Source: Photobacterium marinum
Lineage (GTDB): Bacteria; Pseudomonadota; Gammaproteobacteria; Enterobacterales; Vibrionaceae
DNA: 64,000 nucleotides
Direction of reading: 5' to 3'
NCBI RefSeq assembly: GCF_000331515.1
Contig: NZ_AMZO01000006.1
Span: forward strand, 62,001-126,000
Part shown: piece after piece, positions 56,501 to 63,472 of the stretch
Numbering within the stretch: the first letter of the stretch is position 1
How the letters are laid out: each line of letters begins with the position of its first letter
Position numbers and translations under genes: made by a program
Notes under the pieces: model-generated
Databases searched by the model: none
The model's input: only the letters and a program-made list of their open reading frames with translations
Told to the model about the DNA's origin: nothing

Positions 56501-56684
56501 TAAGCAATGCTGCCTGTTCAGTGGTGCGTTTCCGTTCTTGTTCTGAAGGCTCGGCCAAAGGCAACAGCTGCGTAAGCAACTGTGATTCATCAACCGCGTA
56601 AAGCGGTGAAATTAATTTCCAGAGCTCATTCAGCGATTGCTCAATAAACGATGGCTGAAGTACATCTGCCGCATTGAACATCAT
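53553..56684 (-). CDS. putA: bifunctional proline dehydrogenase / P5C dehydrogenase
   Basis: About 1043 residues. Oxidises proline to glutamate in two steps: a FAD-dependent PRODH barrel (roughly 60-500; Arg-Leu-Val-Lys-Gly-Ala-Tyr-Trp-Asp motif) and a NAD+-dependent aldehyde dehydrogenase (roughly 540-1040; Phe-Thr-Gly-Ser-Thr, Glu in Ala-Glu-Thr-Gly-Gly-Gln-Asn, catalytic Cys in Gly-Gln-Arg-Cys). It lacks the N-terminal ribbon-helix-helix DNA-binding domain of E. coli PutA, so it is not its own repressor; an AraC gene upstream likely controls it. It also lacks the C-terminal ALDH-like domain, which is a separate gene here. GAGGGA before two adjacent ATGs (56684, 56681) sets the start; the frame opens 19 codons earlier. 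Confidence 0.95.
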   Translation of the reverse strand: MMFNAADVLQPSFIEQSLNELWKLISPLYAVDESQLLTQLLPLAEPSEQERKRTTEQAALLIERVRADQNAIQMIDALLLEYSLDTKEGILLMCLAEALMRIPDAATADALIRDKLSVADWKSHLKSSDSLFVNASTWGLMLTGKVVTLDAKEDGTPSHVINRLVNKMSEPVIRQAMNQAMKIMGHQFVLGRSIGEAMKNGREKRDQGFTYSFDMLGEAALTSQDAEKYFKDYLMAVEAVGRDSYTSEKGSNVKSPDPTVSIKLSALHPRYDVANEARVLDEMYRSVLELLKRARELNVGITIDAEEADRLELSLKLFEKLYRSDEVKGWGRFGLVVQAYSKRALPVLAWLAALSKEQGDVIPLRLVKGAYWDSELKLAQQSGYSGYPVFTRKEATDCSYLACARFLLSDHLHGLIYPQFASHNAHTVSAIVAMAGSTRDFEFQRLHGMGDALYNHVMEMHDTNVRIYAPVGSHKDLLPYLVRRLLENGANSSFVHRLVDASCPVDSLTRHPVDELCSRPTLHNSLIPLPAQIFGELRRNSAGINIEIESQWRPFVESVQALGEHQWQAGPIINGVVQGGKTEAITAPYDRREAVGSVDFASADQVEQAITVAAKAYPEWSERSASERADCLLRLAGLLEANTGELVALCHREAGKTIQDSIDEIREAVDFCRFYANQAATELAETKQVTSFDGTSRLLSYRGRGVFACISPWNFPLAIFLGQISAALAAGNTVVAKPAEQTSLIAFRAIELMLEAGMPAGVIQLLPGTGAEVGSPLTSDPRIAGVAFTGSTETAQLINRSLVARDCESVPFIAETGGQNAMIVDSTALPEQVVRDVVRSAFASAGQRCSALRVLFIQEDIAERVIGLIKGAMAELSVGRPEMHSTDVGPVIDAEAKQKLLTHIQSLKNQAKLVAQAKLGSDCQHGDFVAPTAFEIAGIDMLKNENFGPILHIVRFKASELEQVIDQINQTGFGLTMGVHSRNERTYRHIERRARVGNCYINRDQVGAVVGVQPFGGQGLSGTGPKAGGPHYLYRFTQDVFNA

Positions 56685-57085
56685 TATTCCCTCAATAGTG
56701 GATCCGAATGCATAACGACCATCTGAAGATAGCCCCAACACCCAGATTAAATGTTACACCAGTGTTACCATTAAGGGGATTTTATTGCCTTAACCGACGG
56801 CGGTCTTGTTCTATTCTCCGATATTTTTTAGAAAAAGTCCGTTTTTTAACAAAATTCGACACAAAAACACAGCAATAAATAAGATTCTGCATAGCGAAAC
56901 ACACCAGAACTTTGACTGATTTGCAGCTTGCAACGCAGCTCAAAACAACTGGAAAGACGGAACGATGATCATGGAGATCAAACAAATCAGATAAATAGAG
57001 ATGAAGCAGGAAAAGCAGTTAAAGGGAGGCAAAAGAATAATGGCCCAAATACTAATAAAAGATTCAAGCCATTGATATTTAATAT
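56685..57085 (-). promoter_or_regulatory. putA promoter region with direct repeats, candidate PutR site
   Basis: 401 bases between putR and putA. On the - strand GTAACA occurs twice with an 11-bp period (within 56752-56770), about 70-90 bases before the putA start. Two half-sites one helical turn apart are typical of AraC-family activators. In V. vulnificus PutR and CRP are reported to bind together at this promoter; I see no good CRP palindrome here. Confidence 0.45.
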
Positions 57086-57880
57086 TTAAATAGAGTAACC
57101 GTATTTTTTCCGATACTGTGCCGGCGGCATACCATAGAGGCGGGAGAATGCTTGAGTGAAGCTGCTCTGACTGGCAAAGCCAGCACTTTGTGCAACCTGA
57201 GCAAGGCTCAACTGGCTGTCCGCTATCAGCTGTTTTGCCATCTCAAGACGCTTTTTCAACACATACTGATGCGGTGTGATACCTGTCTGTTCTTTAAACA
57301 AATGATGGAACTGACTTTCACCCAGAAAAACCAACCCGGCCAACTGTGTTACGGAAATTTTACGATTAAGATGCTGAATTATGTACTGATCGATAATATC
57401 CATATCAAGGCGATAAGCCTGTCGCTCACCACTCAGCGGCTTGAAATGGCGCTGAAGTACACACATCAAAGTATCAGTACATGCTTTACTGAGCAGCAGA
57501 TCATTCGGGTGAGCCGCCATCTCGGTCGTCAGTGCACGAATCAGATTCTGCGCCTGATTATCCAAATAAAAGTAGCTCGACTGCTCAAACAACTGATCGC
57601 AGCGTTCAAGCGAAAATGATGACTGAACCTGATCGGCTGGCACATTTAATACCAGGATCTCGTTTTTACCGAGCCCGGAAAAAGCATGCTCTGAATCCGC
57701 AGTAACCAGGCAGCCCTGACCGGGTCCCACCAGGTTACCGTAGCCTTCAATATCAAATTCTGTCTGGCCGGACAATCCAATCACCACCTGGTTATAACCA
57801 TGGTTATGGTGATCCATCTGTTCGGGCAGCTTCACGATTTCAGAAGGCTTAAACATGGAATGATATAGCTTGTCGTTCAT
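57086..57880 (-). CDS. putR: AraC-family regulator of proline utilisation (PutR-like)
   Basis: 264 residues: an N-terminal cupin (His-His-Asn-His-Gly-Tyr-Asn-Gln-Val near residue 25) and a C-terminal AraC DNA-binding domain (~165-264; Ser-Val-Thr-Gln-Leu-Ala first helix, Gly-Phe-Ala-Ser-Gln-Ser-Ser-Phe-Thr-Gln-Ala-Phe second recognition region, Gly-Met-Pro-Pro-Ala-Gln-Tyr end). Its place directly upstream of putA, on the same strand, fits PutR of V. vulnificus, which activates putAP; the name is given on position and family, not on a checked alignment. Confidence 0.8.
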   Translation of the reverse strand: MNDKLYHSMFKPSEIVKLPEQMDHHNHGYNQVVIGLSGQTEFDIEGYGNLVGPGQGCLVTADSEHAFSGLGKNEILVLNVPADQVQSSFSLERCDQLFEQSSYFYLDNQAQNLIRALTTEMAAHPNDLLLSKACTDTLMCVLQRHFKPLSGERQAYRLDMDIIDQYIIQHLNRKISVTQLAGLVFLGESQFHHLFKEQTGITPHQYVLKKRLEMAKQLIADSQLSLAQVAQSAGFASQSSFTQAFSRLYGMPPAQYRKKYGYSI

Positions 57881-58055
57881 GCCGTATCGAAGTTAGATAT
57901 AAATAGTTCTCAATCATAGGTGGAGGATACCACATATGTTTGCTCGGAGGGGATGCTTGTATCTTGATTGAAATACCAGAGTCAAATCCTACTGGAGTAA
58001 CTATAAACAAAGGGATTAAAAGCCAAACAGTGCAAACCTACGCATAGCGGAAAAA

Positions 58056-58420
58056 TGATCAAGAACCATAATTTTACGGTGATTGTCATTCCAATTTCCA
58101 TGCGGCATATAATCATATGGAAAGATAAGGATTTTCACCCAATCTGTTTAACTTTACCCCGGAGCTAAACCATAAAGGCATAATTCGATAAATATGATAT
58201 AAATCCTTTATATTCAACAATATAGAATATAACAACCAGCAGTTACGGCCACTGAGCAAAACGTGGAACAATGAAAACTTGGCACAGAAGCATGATCATG
58301 GTTCTACTGACCCTTGATCATTTTTCCGTAACTTAAACGATCAACAAAAGGATCTTTCTTGATCATCGTTCCAATTGAAATGACACTCCCCGTCAGATCA
58401 CCATTCTTGATCATCGTTCC
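58056..58420. repeat. array of TGATCATnGTTCC-type repeats with clustered GATC sites
   Basis: The 17-base unit TTCTTGATCATCGTTCC occurs exactly at 58356-58372 and 58404-58420. Related units are CTTGATCATTTTTCC (from 58313), ATGATCATGGTTC (58292-58304) and, less similar, TGATCAAGAACC (58056-58067). GGAACAATGA (58265-58274) is a decayed inverted copy. Seven GATC Dam sites lie between 58294 and 58412, where about one per 256 bases is expected by chance. The array sits between the putR and AEC transporter genes and may be an iteron-like protein-binding or methylation-sensitive locus. Confidence 0.75.
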
Positions 58421-58571
58421 GAACAGCTTCAGCACGATAAAAAGCCACTGATGAGCAACAAATTCTCTTTATATTCATAAAATTAATTAAATTTACGTCA
58501 TTCAGACCCGCCGAGCCTCCCATCACGTTCTTTTTGTGTTACAAATGAAATGCACAATTAGGATAAGGATC

Positions 58572-59531
58572 ATGCACGAATTTATTAATCAACTTCATTA
58601 TTCATTTTCAATCACCGGCCCAATCTTCATCATGCTTGGGCTGGGTGTTGTACTCAGACGCAAAGGTATTCTGGAAGATAAATTTATAGAAACCGGCTCA
58701 AAGCTGGTCTTTACCGTAACTCTCCCTGCACTGCTATTTCTCAGTATTGTTAAGTCGGATCTTCAGGAGGTGGGGAACCCGAACCTCCTGCTGTTTGCTG
58801 TTATCGCCAACTTTATGACTTATCTTCTTTTTGAGGGAATGGCTCAGAAACTAATTAAAAATAAAAGTGAAATCGGCGTCGTCGTCCAAGGGGCGTTTCG
58901 TGCCAATACCGGAATCATCGGCCTGGCTTATGTTTCAAATGCTTTTGGTAACAATGGGTTGGCCGCAGGTTCGATTTACGTTGCCGTGCTGACGATTCTT
59001 TATAATATCCTTGCCGTAATAACCCTGACCCGTTCTTCAAATGGTAGAAAAGCCATAGGGACGGGATATTTGTTACGCTCTATCGCCAAAAACCCACTGA
59101 TCATCAGTACCTGCATCGCAATCCCGTTCTCTTTGCTGGAAGTTAAGATCCCGGAGGTATTACTGCAATCGGGAAGCTACTTTGCAGATATGACCTTACC
59201 ACTGGCGCTGCTATGTACTGGTGCCAGCCTTGATCTGAAACAATTAAAGCAAGATTCATCCAGTGCCAATTATTCAACCTGCGGTCGCTTGATCATCGCT
59301 CCGGCATTGATCACCTCCGCCGGTTACTGGCTTGGTTTCCGTGATCTTGAACTCGGGATCATTTTCCTTATGAGCGCCGCGCCAACTGCAGCAGCCAGCT
59401 ATGTAATGGCACGCTCAATGGGAGGTAACGCGAGATTGGCAGCTAATGTCATCGCGATGACAACATTGGGATCCCTCTTTACTTGTAGCTTCGGTCTCAC
59501 ACTTTTGACTGCAACCGGCCTGATCCACTAA
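58572..59531 (+). CDS. AEC-family transporter
   Basis: 319 residues from the ATG at 58572, preceded by AGGATAAGGATC; the open frame starts 12 codons earlier without support. About ten hydrophobic helices arranged as two five-helix halves; the Pro-Ala-Leu-Leu-Phe segment after TM2 and Arg-Ala-Asn-Thr-Gly-Ile near the middle belong to the auxin-efflux-carrier (AEC) family. Bacterial members export or import malate, malonate and other organic acids. The GATC-rich repeat array lies directly upstream and may control it. It ends 31 bases before the mntX Fur-type boxes. Confidence 0.88.
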   Translation: MHEFINQLHYSFSITGPIFIMLGLGVVLRRKGILEDKFIETGSKLVFTVTLPALLFLSIVKSDLQEVGNPNLLLFAVIANFMTYLLFEGMAQKLIKNKSEIGVVVQGAFRANTGIIGLAYVSNAFGNNGLAAGSIYVAVLTILYNILAVITLTRSSNGRKAIGTGYLLRSIAKNPLIISTCIAIPFSLLEVKIPEVLLQSGSYFADMTLPLALLCTGASLDLKQLKQDSSSANYSTCGRLIIAPALITSAGYWLGFRDLELGIIFLMSAAPTAAASYVMARSMGGNARLAANVIAMTTLGSLFTCSFGLTLLTATGLIH

Positions 59532-59562
59532 TCGATTAAAAAATAATCGTCGACAAATCATG

Positions 59563-59603
59563 TGAGAATCATTATCATTCTTATTAACTGATAATGATTC
59601 TCA
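59563..59603 (+). promoter_or_regulatory. two mirrored Fur/Mur-type boxes upstream of mntX
   Basis: TGAGAATCATTATCA (59563-59577) and TGATAATGATTCTCA (59589-59603) each match the 7-1-7 Fur consensus with one mismatch. Together they make a larger perfect inverted repeat with 15-bp arms (59562-59576 and 59590-59604). Ferric or manganese repression of the transporter gene 30 bases downstream is the natural reading. Confidence 0.8.
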
Positions 59604-59633
59604 CTTAGATTTAAAGATTTGTCGGAGGCCATC

Positions 59634-60818
59634 ATGGCATCACTGCAAAAAGCCGTTAACCAGCAACTACAAGCCCAACAATGGCGCCTTGCGAATAAGC
59701 GCCTGATTCTTCCTATCATCCTTATTGCTCTTCTGGCAACACCCGCAACCATGGAACTAACTGTTGCCGTATTGTCAGATGCCTTCTGGCAAGTTGCCAG
59801 CTATGTTGCCGCAACCCTTGCTATTTACCACTACATTGCTTCAAAGCTCAGCCAAAACAACCGCCTCAGCCAATTACTGGCCAACAGTTCTCGCTATCAG
59901 GTGGTATTTGCTTCCTTTATGGGCGCTTTGCCCGGCTGTGGCGGTGCTATTGTCGTGATCACCCAGTACGTCAGTGGTCGCTTAAGTTTTGGTGCTGTTG
60001 TCGCAGTGCTGACCGCGACTATGGGGGATGCCGCCTTCCTGCTTCTTGCTGCTGAGCCTGAAACGGGATTAGCTATGGTTGCTATCGGTTTTGTTATCGG
60101 TCTCATCTCCGGCTGGATCGTCGATGCAATTCATGGGCAGGACTTTATGCGGCCAACAGCGATCAAAACGCAACAGCCAAAGCAAACAAACGAACAGTGT
60201 AAAGAACCGGTTCTTCGAATGCAGGGGGTGTTCTGGAAGTGGGCACTACTACCAGCTTCTGTCATTGCGATAATGGGATCGCTACAAATGGATATCGATC
60301 AAGTGTTCCATTTAGGTGCCGGTACCATTAGCTACGTGGGCGCTGCAGCAGCAATGATTGCCATGCTGCTATGGGCAACAAGCCGAGATGTTACTGATTA
60401 CCAGTCAGCAGTAGCGGAAGATCCGAAAGCCAATACTGCCAACCTATTCCAACGTGTCGCGCAAGATACTAACTTTGTAACAAGCTGGGTTGTTGGTGCA
60501 TTCCTTATATTTGAACTGACCATATTCTGGACCGGACTGGATCCAAAGGCTGTTTTCTCTAATTGGGCGATACTACTGCCACTCATGGGTGTATTGATTG
60601 GTCTTCTTCCGGGCTGTGGTCCGCAAATTCTGGTAACCAGCCTCTATATCAGCGGCGCAGTGCCACTGTCTGCACAACTAGGCAATGCCATTAGTAATGA
60701 TGGTGATGCCCTTTTCCCAGCTATCGCTCTGGCGCCGAAAGCCGCAATGATGGCAACTGTCTATTCCACTATGCCAGCACTTATCGCAGCGTACAGTTAC
60801 TTCTGGCTGTTTGAATAA
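59634..60818 (+). CDS. mntX: MntX-type putative manganese transporter
   Basis: 394 residues from the ATG at 59634, five bases after GGAGG. A multi-helix inner-membrane protein with internal duplication: Leu-Pro-Gly-Cys-Gly occurs in both halves (Ala-Leu-Pro-Gly-Cys-Gly-Gly and Leu-Leu-Pro-Gly-Cys-Gly-Pro), and each half has a Gly-Asp-Ala segment (Met-Gly-Asp-Ala-Ala-Phe; Asp-Gly-Asp-Ala-Leu-Phe-Pro). These are hallmarks of the family (DUF2899) described in roseobacters and vibrios as the Mn2+ importer MntX. The paired Fur/Mur boxes just upstream agree with metal control. A terminator follows. Confidence 0.87.
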   Translation: MASLQKAVNQQLQAQQWRLANKRLILPIILIALLATPATMELTVAVLSDAFWQVASYVAATLAIYHYIASKLSQNNRLSQLLANSSRYQVVFASFMGALPGCGGAIVVITQYVSGRLSFGAVVAVLTATMGDAAFLLLAAEPETGLAMVAIGFVIGLISGWIVDAIHGQDFMRPTAIKTQQPKQTNEQCKEPVLRMQGVFWKWALLPASVIAIMGSLQMDIDQVFHLGAGTISYVGAAAAMIAMLLWATSRDVTDYQSAVAEDPKANTANLFQRVAQDTNFVTSWVVGAFLIFELTIFWTGLDPKAVFSNWAILLPLMGVLIGLLPGCGPQILVTSLYISGAVPLSAQLGNAISNDGDALFPAIALAPKAAMMATVYSTMPALIAAYSYFWLFE

Positions 60819-60843
60819 ACAATCAAGGACTAAGCATATAATC

Positions 60844-60866
60844 AAAAGGGGCTTTTAGCCCCTTTT
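60844..60866 (+). terminator. terminator of mntX
   Basis: A perfect 10-bp stem (60844-60853 with 60857-60866), TTT loop, T-rich tail. Confidence 0.92.
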
Positions 60867-61326
60867 CTTTTTTATATCAACAACATGCACACCTTTGATT
60901 TGCATATCATTGATTCCTAAAAAGAAAGCAAACAACCGCACCCACAAACCAAAACAAAAGTCAATAGGTGATTTCCCCCCTTATCTGTCATGTTCCTGTC
61001 GGTTATAGTTTCTCTCGTAGACAGGGAGCCAACTACACGGTTCGCTGTTTGCAGTATCCAGCATTGGATACATGCCAATGAAGTTTTCTTTAATATACAC
61101 CCTCATATTAAAGAGATGAACTTAATTGGATACCTCTTCTACACGTCGTACAGGATTGTGCTCTTCGGAGTCAAACTCTTGTCTTTGCCGGTCTCTTTAG
61201 ACCGGCTTTTTTTTGCTTATTCGCAAATATGTCCAAGAATCCGTCACCAAGCGGTTGTAAGATTTCTGCTTTCAATTACACTCTGTACAGTTAAGTTAAC
61301 CTAGCCCAGTTAATCAGGCACGAATA
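60867..61326 (+). other. spacer with an orphan terminator; possible small RNA or leader
   Basis: At 61187-61206 an 8-bp perfect stem (61187-61194 with 61199-61206) is followed by eight T residues, a first-rate intrinsic terminator, yet no gene precedes it after the mntX terminator. CCTGTC and GACAGG (60993-61017 region) can pair, and ATTGGATAC occurs twice. The stretch could encode an RNA of up to ~250 bases, or be an attenuated leader of the PAS-LuxR gene. The open frame that runs through the terminator is not credible as a protein. Confidence 0.5.
61187..61214 (+). terminator. orphan intrinsic terminator
   Basis: 8-bp GC-rich stem, CTTT loop, then an uninterrupted run of eight T residues (61207-61214). 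It lies 110 bases before the PAS-LuxR gene. Confidence 0.85.
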
Positions 61327-62037
61327 GTGAAAGAAAAAGTCGATCCATCGCTACTCCATATTTTTAATCAGCTTCCAGGGTGTTGGGGATGCAAAGACAA
61401 GGATTCCGTTTTTGTTTACGCTAACGCTGAATATGGCAATATTATTGGCGTCAACCACCATTTAGACTGTATTGGTCGTACTGATTTTGACATGCCAAGC
61501 CCTACAGTGGAGTGTGCTGATTCTTTCCGTGAACAGGATAATCAGGTAATCACATCCGGTAACCGGATGCGAATTCTCGATATTCATCCATATTCCGATG
61601 GTAGCTGGCGTGCACATTTATTCACTAAGACGCCATGGAAAAGTGAGCAGGGTGACATCGTCGGAACTATTTTTTCAGGGGTTGAGCTGAAAGATACAGC
61701 CATTCTGGAAGTAGGCCACTGGATATGCCGTGCGGCAGGTTTGGATCGAAAAGAGCAGGCTTCATTTAACCTTGACCTGCACAACCAGGCAGTCAAACTT
61801 AACACCCGTGAATCTGAAGTGCTGTTCCTACTGCTCTATGGTAAAAAGCCGCAATACATAGCAAAGGTACTTAATGTTTCGGTCAAGACGGTAGAAAACT
61901 ATGTCCTGCGATTACGGGAAAAATTCAACGCAAACTCCAAGAGTGAGTTGCTGGACCTTGCTCTGGATCTTGGTTTCGGCTCGCATATTCCCGAAAGTAT
62001 GCTGAAGCGCCAACTATCCGTAATTCTTAAAGAATAA
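61327..62037 (+). CDS. PAS-LuxR transcriptional regulator
   Basis: 236 residues read from a GTG (AGG eight bases upstream). The N-terminal ~130 residues form a PAS-like sensor (Gly-Cys-Trp-Gly-Cys-Lys-Asp-Lys-Asp motif; Asp-Phe-Asp-Met-Pro). The end is a LuxR/FixJ helix-turn-helix: Leu-Asn-Thr-Arg-Glu-Ser-Glu-Val-Leu, then Ala-Lys-Val-Leu-Asn-Val-Ser-Val-Lys-Thr-Val-Glu-Asn-Tyr. Two cysteines close to the start of the PAS could sense redox state. No autoinducer-binding domain, so not a quorum-sensing LuxR. Target genes are not evident from the neighbours. Confidence 0.85.
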   Translation: MKEKVDPSLLHIFNQLPGCWGCKDKDSVFVYANAEYGNIIGVNHHLDCIGRTDFDMPSPTVECADSFREQDNQVITSGNRMRILDIHPYSDGSWRAHLFTKTPWKSEQGDIVGTIFSGVELKDTAILEVGHWICRAAGLDRKEQASFNLDLHNQAVKLNTRESEVLFLLLYGKKPQYIAKVLNVSVKTVENYVLRLREKFNANSKSELLDLALDLGFGSHIPESMLKRQLSVILKE

Positions 62038-62201
62038 AGAAATCACCCTATTTTGAGGGTGGTTTATGCAGTCTAAGATTGAATTTTTGGAAAAAAAAAC
62101 CGTTTCCAGATCAATTATTGATCAGTAAAGGCCGCCTACAATGTCGCCAGTTTTGAATTTAGCCTAATTATTATTTTTATATTTAAAAGCTGGAAACTGG
62201 T

Positions 62202-62366
62202 ATGAAACAATTTACTATCACTTACGTTGTACACCCGCATTATAACATTCCGTTCAAATACGAAATCACGGCTGAAAATGAACGAGATTCAATTCAGTCG
62301 GCAGAAAAAGCACTGAACCTGCGCCATCCTGAAGGTGTCAGCATTGTGACAGCAAATCAGCGCTAA
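62202..62366 (+). CDS. 54-residue small protein of unknown function
   Basis: A 55-codon frame with GGAAA seven bases before the ATG and a perfect terminator 31 bases after the TAA. The product (Met-Lys-Gln-Phe-Thr-Ile-Thr-Tyr start) alternates hydrophobic and polar residues in its first part, then a helix (Asp-Ser-Ile-Gln-Ser-Ala-Glu-Lys-Ala) and a final strand, i.e. a likely small beta-alpha-beta fold, soluble. No family recognised. The dedicated terminator supports a real gene. Confidence 0.7.
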   Translation: MKQFTITYVVHPHYNIPFKYEITAENERDSIQSAEKALNLRHPEGVSIVTANQR

Positions 62367-62397
62367 TCAGCTCTGACTGCACCAAAAATGAAATCCA

Positions 62398-62427
62398 AAA
62401 AAAGTGTAGCCAAAGCTACACTTTTTT
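62398..62427. terminator. bidirectional terminator between the 54-residue gene and pdxH
   Basis: A perfect 13-bp stem (62398-62410 with 62415-62427), CAAA loop, ending in long A and T runs. Confidence 0.93.
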
Positions 62428-62454
62428 ATTTTATCAATTCGAAAGCTTATGGCA

Positions 62455-63090
62455 TTAAGGCGCCAGTCGCTCTACAGACCAATTATCATCCTCAAGGCTG
62501 TAAAGGAATCGATCATGCAGACGGTTCTCGCCCCCCTGCCAGAACTCGATCGAATTAACCCGAACCCGGTAACCGCCCCAAAATGTCGGCAACGGTACTT
62601 CACCATTAGCAAACTTTTGTTTCAACTCAAAAAACTTGCCTTCTAGCACCCCGCGAGCAGAAAGACGACTACTTTGCTTACTTGCCCAGGCAGCAATCTG
62701 ACTTTCCTTAGGACGTGAAGCAAAGTACTTCATCACTTCAAGTTTGGACAGCTTTTCAGCCTGACCTGTAATATGAACCTGGCGTTCAATCGGGTGCCAC
62801 GGAAAATGGAGGCTGATCTTAGCATTGTTGCTTAAGTGCAGTGCCTTACGACTGCCAAGGTTGGTATAAAAAACAAACCCGTCTTTATCAAAATGCTTAA
62901 GCAAAACGATGCGTTGGTATGGCTGCCCGTCTTCATCAACGGTTGCAACCGTCATAGCAGTCGGATCGGTAAGGTTTGCCTCAATAGCCTGTTTTAACCA
63001 TTTATCAAACAGACTGAGCGGCTCATCCGGCAAATCATTCCGACGTAAACCACCTCTCGTGTACTCACGACGAATATCAGACAATTCCAT
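62455..63090 (-). CDS. pdxH: pyridoxamine 5'-phosphate oxidase
   Basis: 211 residues from the ATG at 63090 (GGAG six bases upstream); the frame opens 31 codons further without support. FMN-dependent enzyme that oxidises pyridoxine or pyridoxamine phosphate to pyridoxal phosphate. Typical segments: Arg-Arg-Glu-Tyr near the start, Gln-Arg-Ile-Val-Leu-Leu-Lys, Phe-Tyr-Thr-Asn, Ser-Arg-Lys-Ala, and the C-terminal Arg-Leu-His-Asp-Arg followed by Glu-Arg-Leu-Ala-Pro. Solitary, divergent from the DctB-like kinase gene. Confidence 0.95.
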   Translation of the reverse strand: MELSDIRREYTRGGLRRNDLPDEPLSLFDKWLKQAIEANLTDPTAMTVATVDEDGQPYQRIVLLKHFDKDGFVFYTNLGSRKALHLSNNAKISLHFPWHPIERQVHITGQAEKLSKLEVMKYFASRPKESQIAAWASKQSSRLSARGVLEGKFFELKQKFANGEVPLPTFWGGYRVRVNSIEFWQGGENRLHDRFLYSLEDDNWSVERLAP

Positions 63091-63472
63091 TGTTAACTCC
63101 GCATAAATGTTTATCTGGGGAAATTGTGCGCCTTGCTTTGAGGAAAAACAAGCGCCACAGAAAACAACGGGCTCATTTCGCAACCAATTGATACATCAGA
63201 AACAATAACATTTCATCTGTGCTACTCAGCTCGTTTTTTCCCTCACCGAAGTTTGTTATACAGACGCTAGATATTCAACATATTGGCTGAATTACAGTCA
63301 AAACAATAGAGATGGATAAACAGAGAATAACCACCTATAAAATAAATGAAATAAAAACATTACAACGTCACTTGTTACCTGTTGACACAGTTTCTCACTA
63401 ATATTTTTCTGTCAGTGATAAATTTTAATAATTCAGGCAATACTTAAACCCAATCAGTTTCGGAACAACCTC

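Noticed and set aside
60990..61304. A 104-codon open frame after mntX.
   Set aside because: It reads straight through a perfect terminator with eight T residues, has no ribosome site and an unlikely composition.
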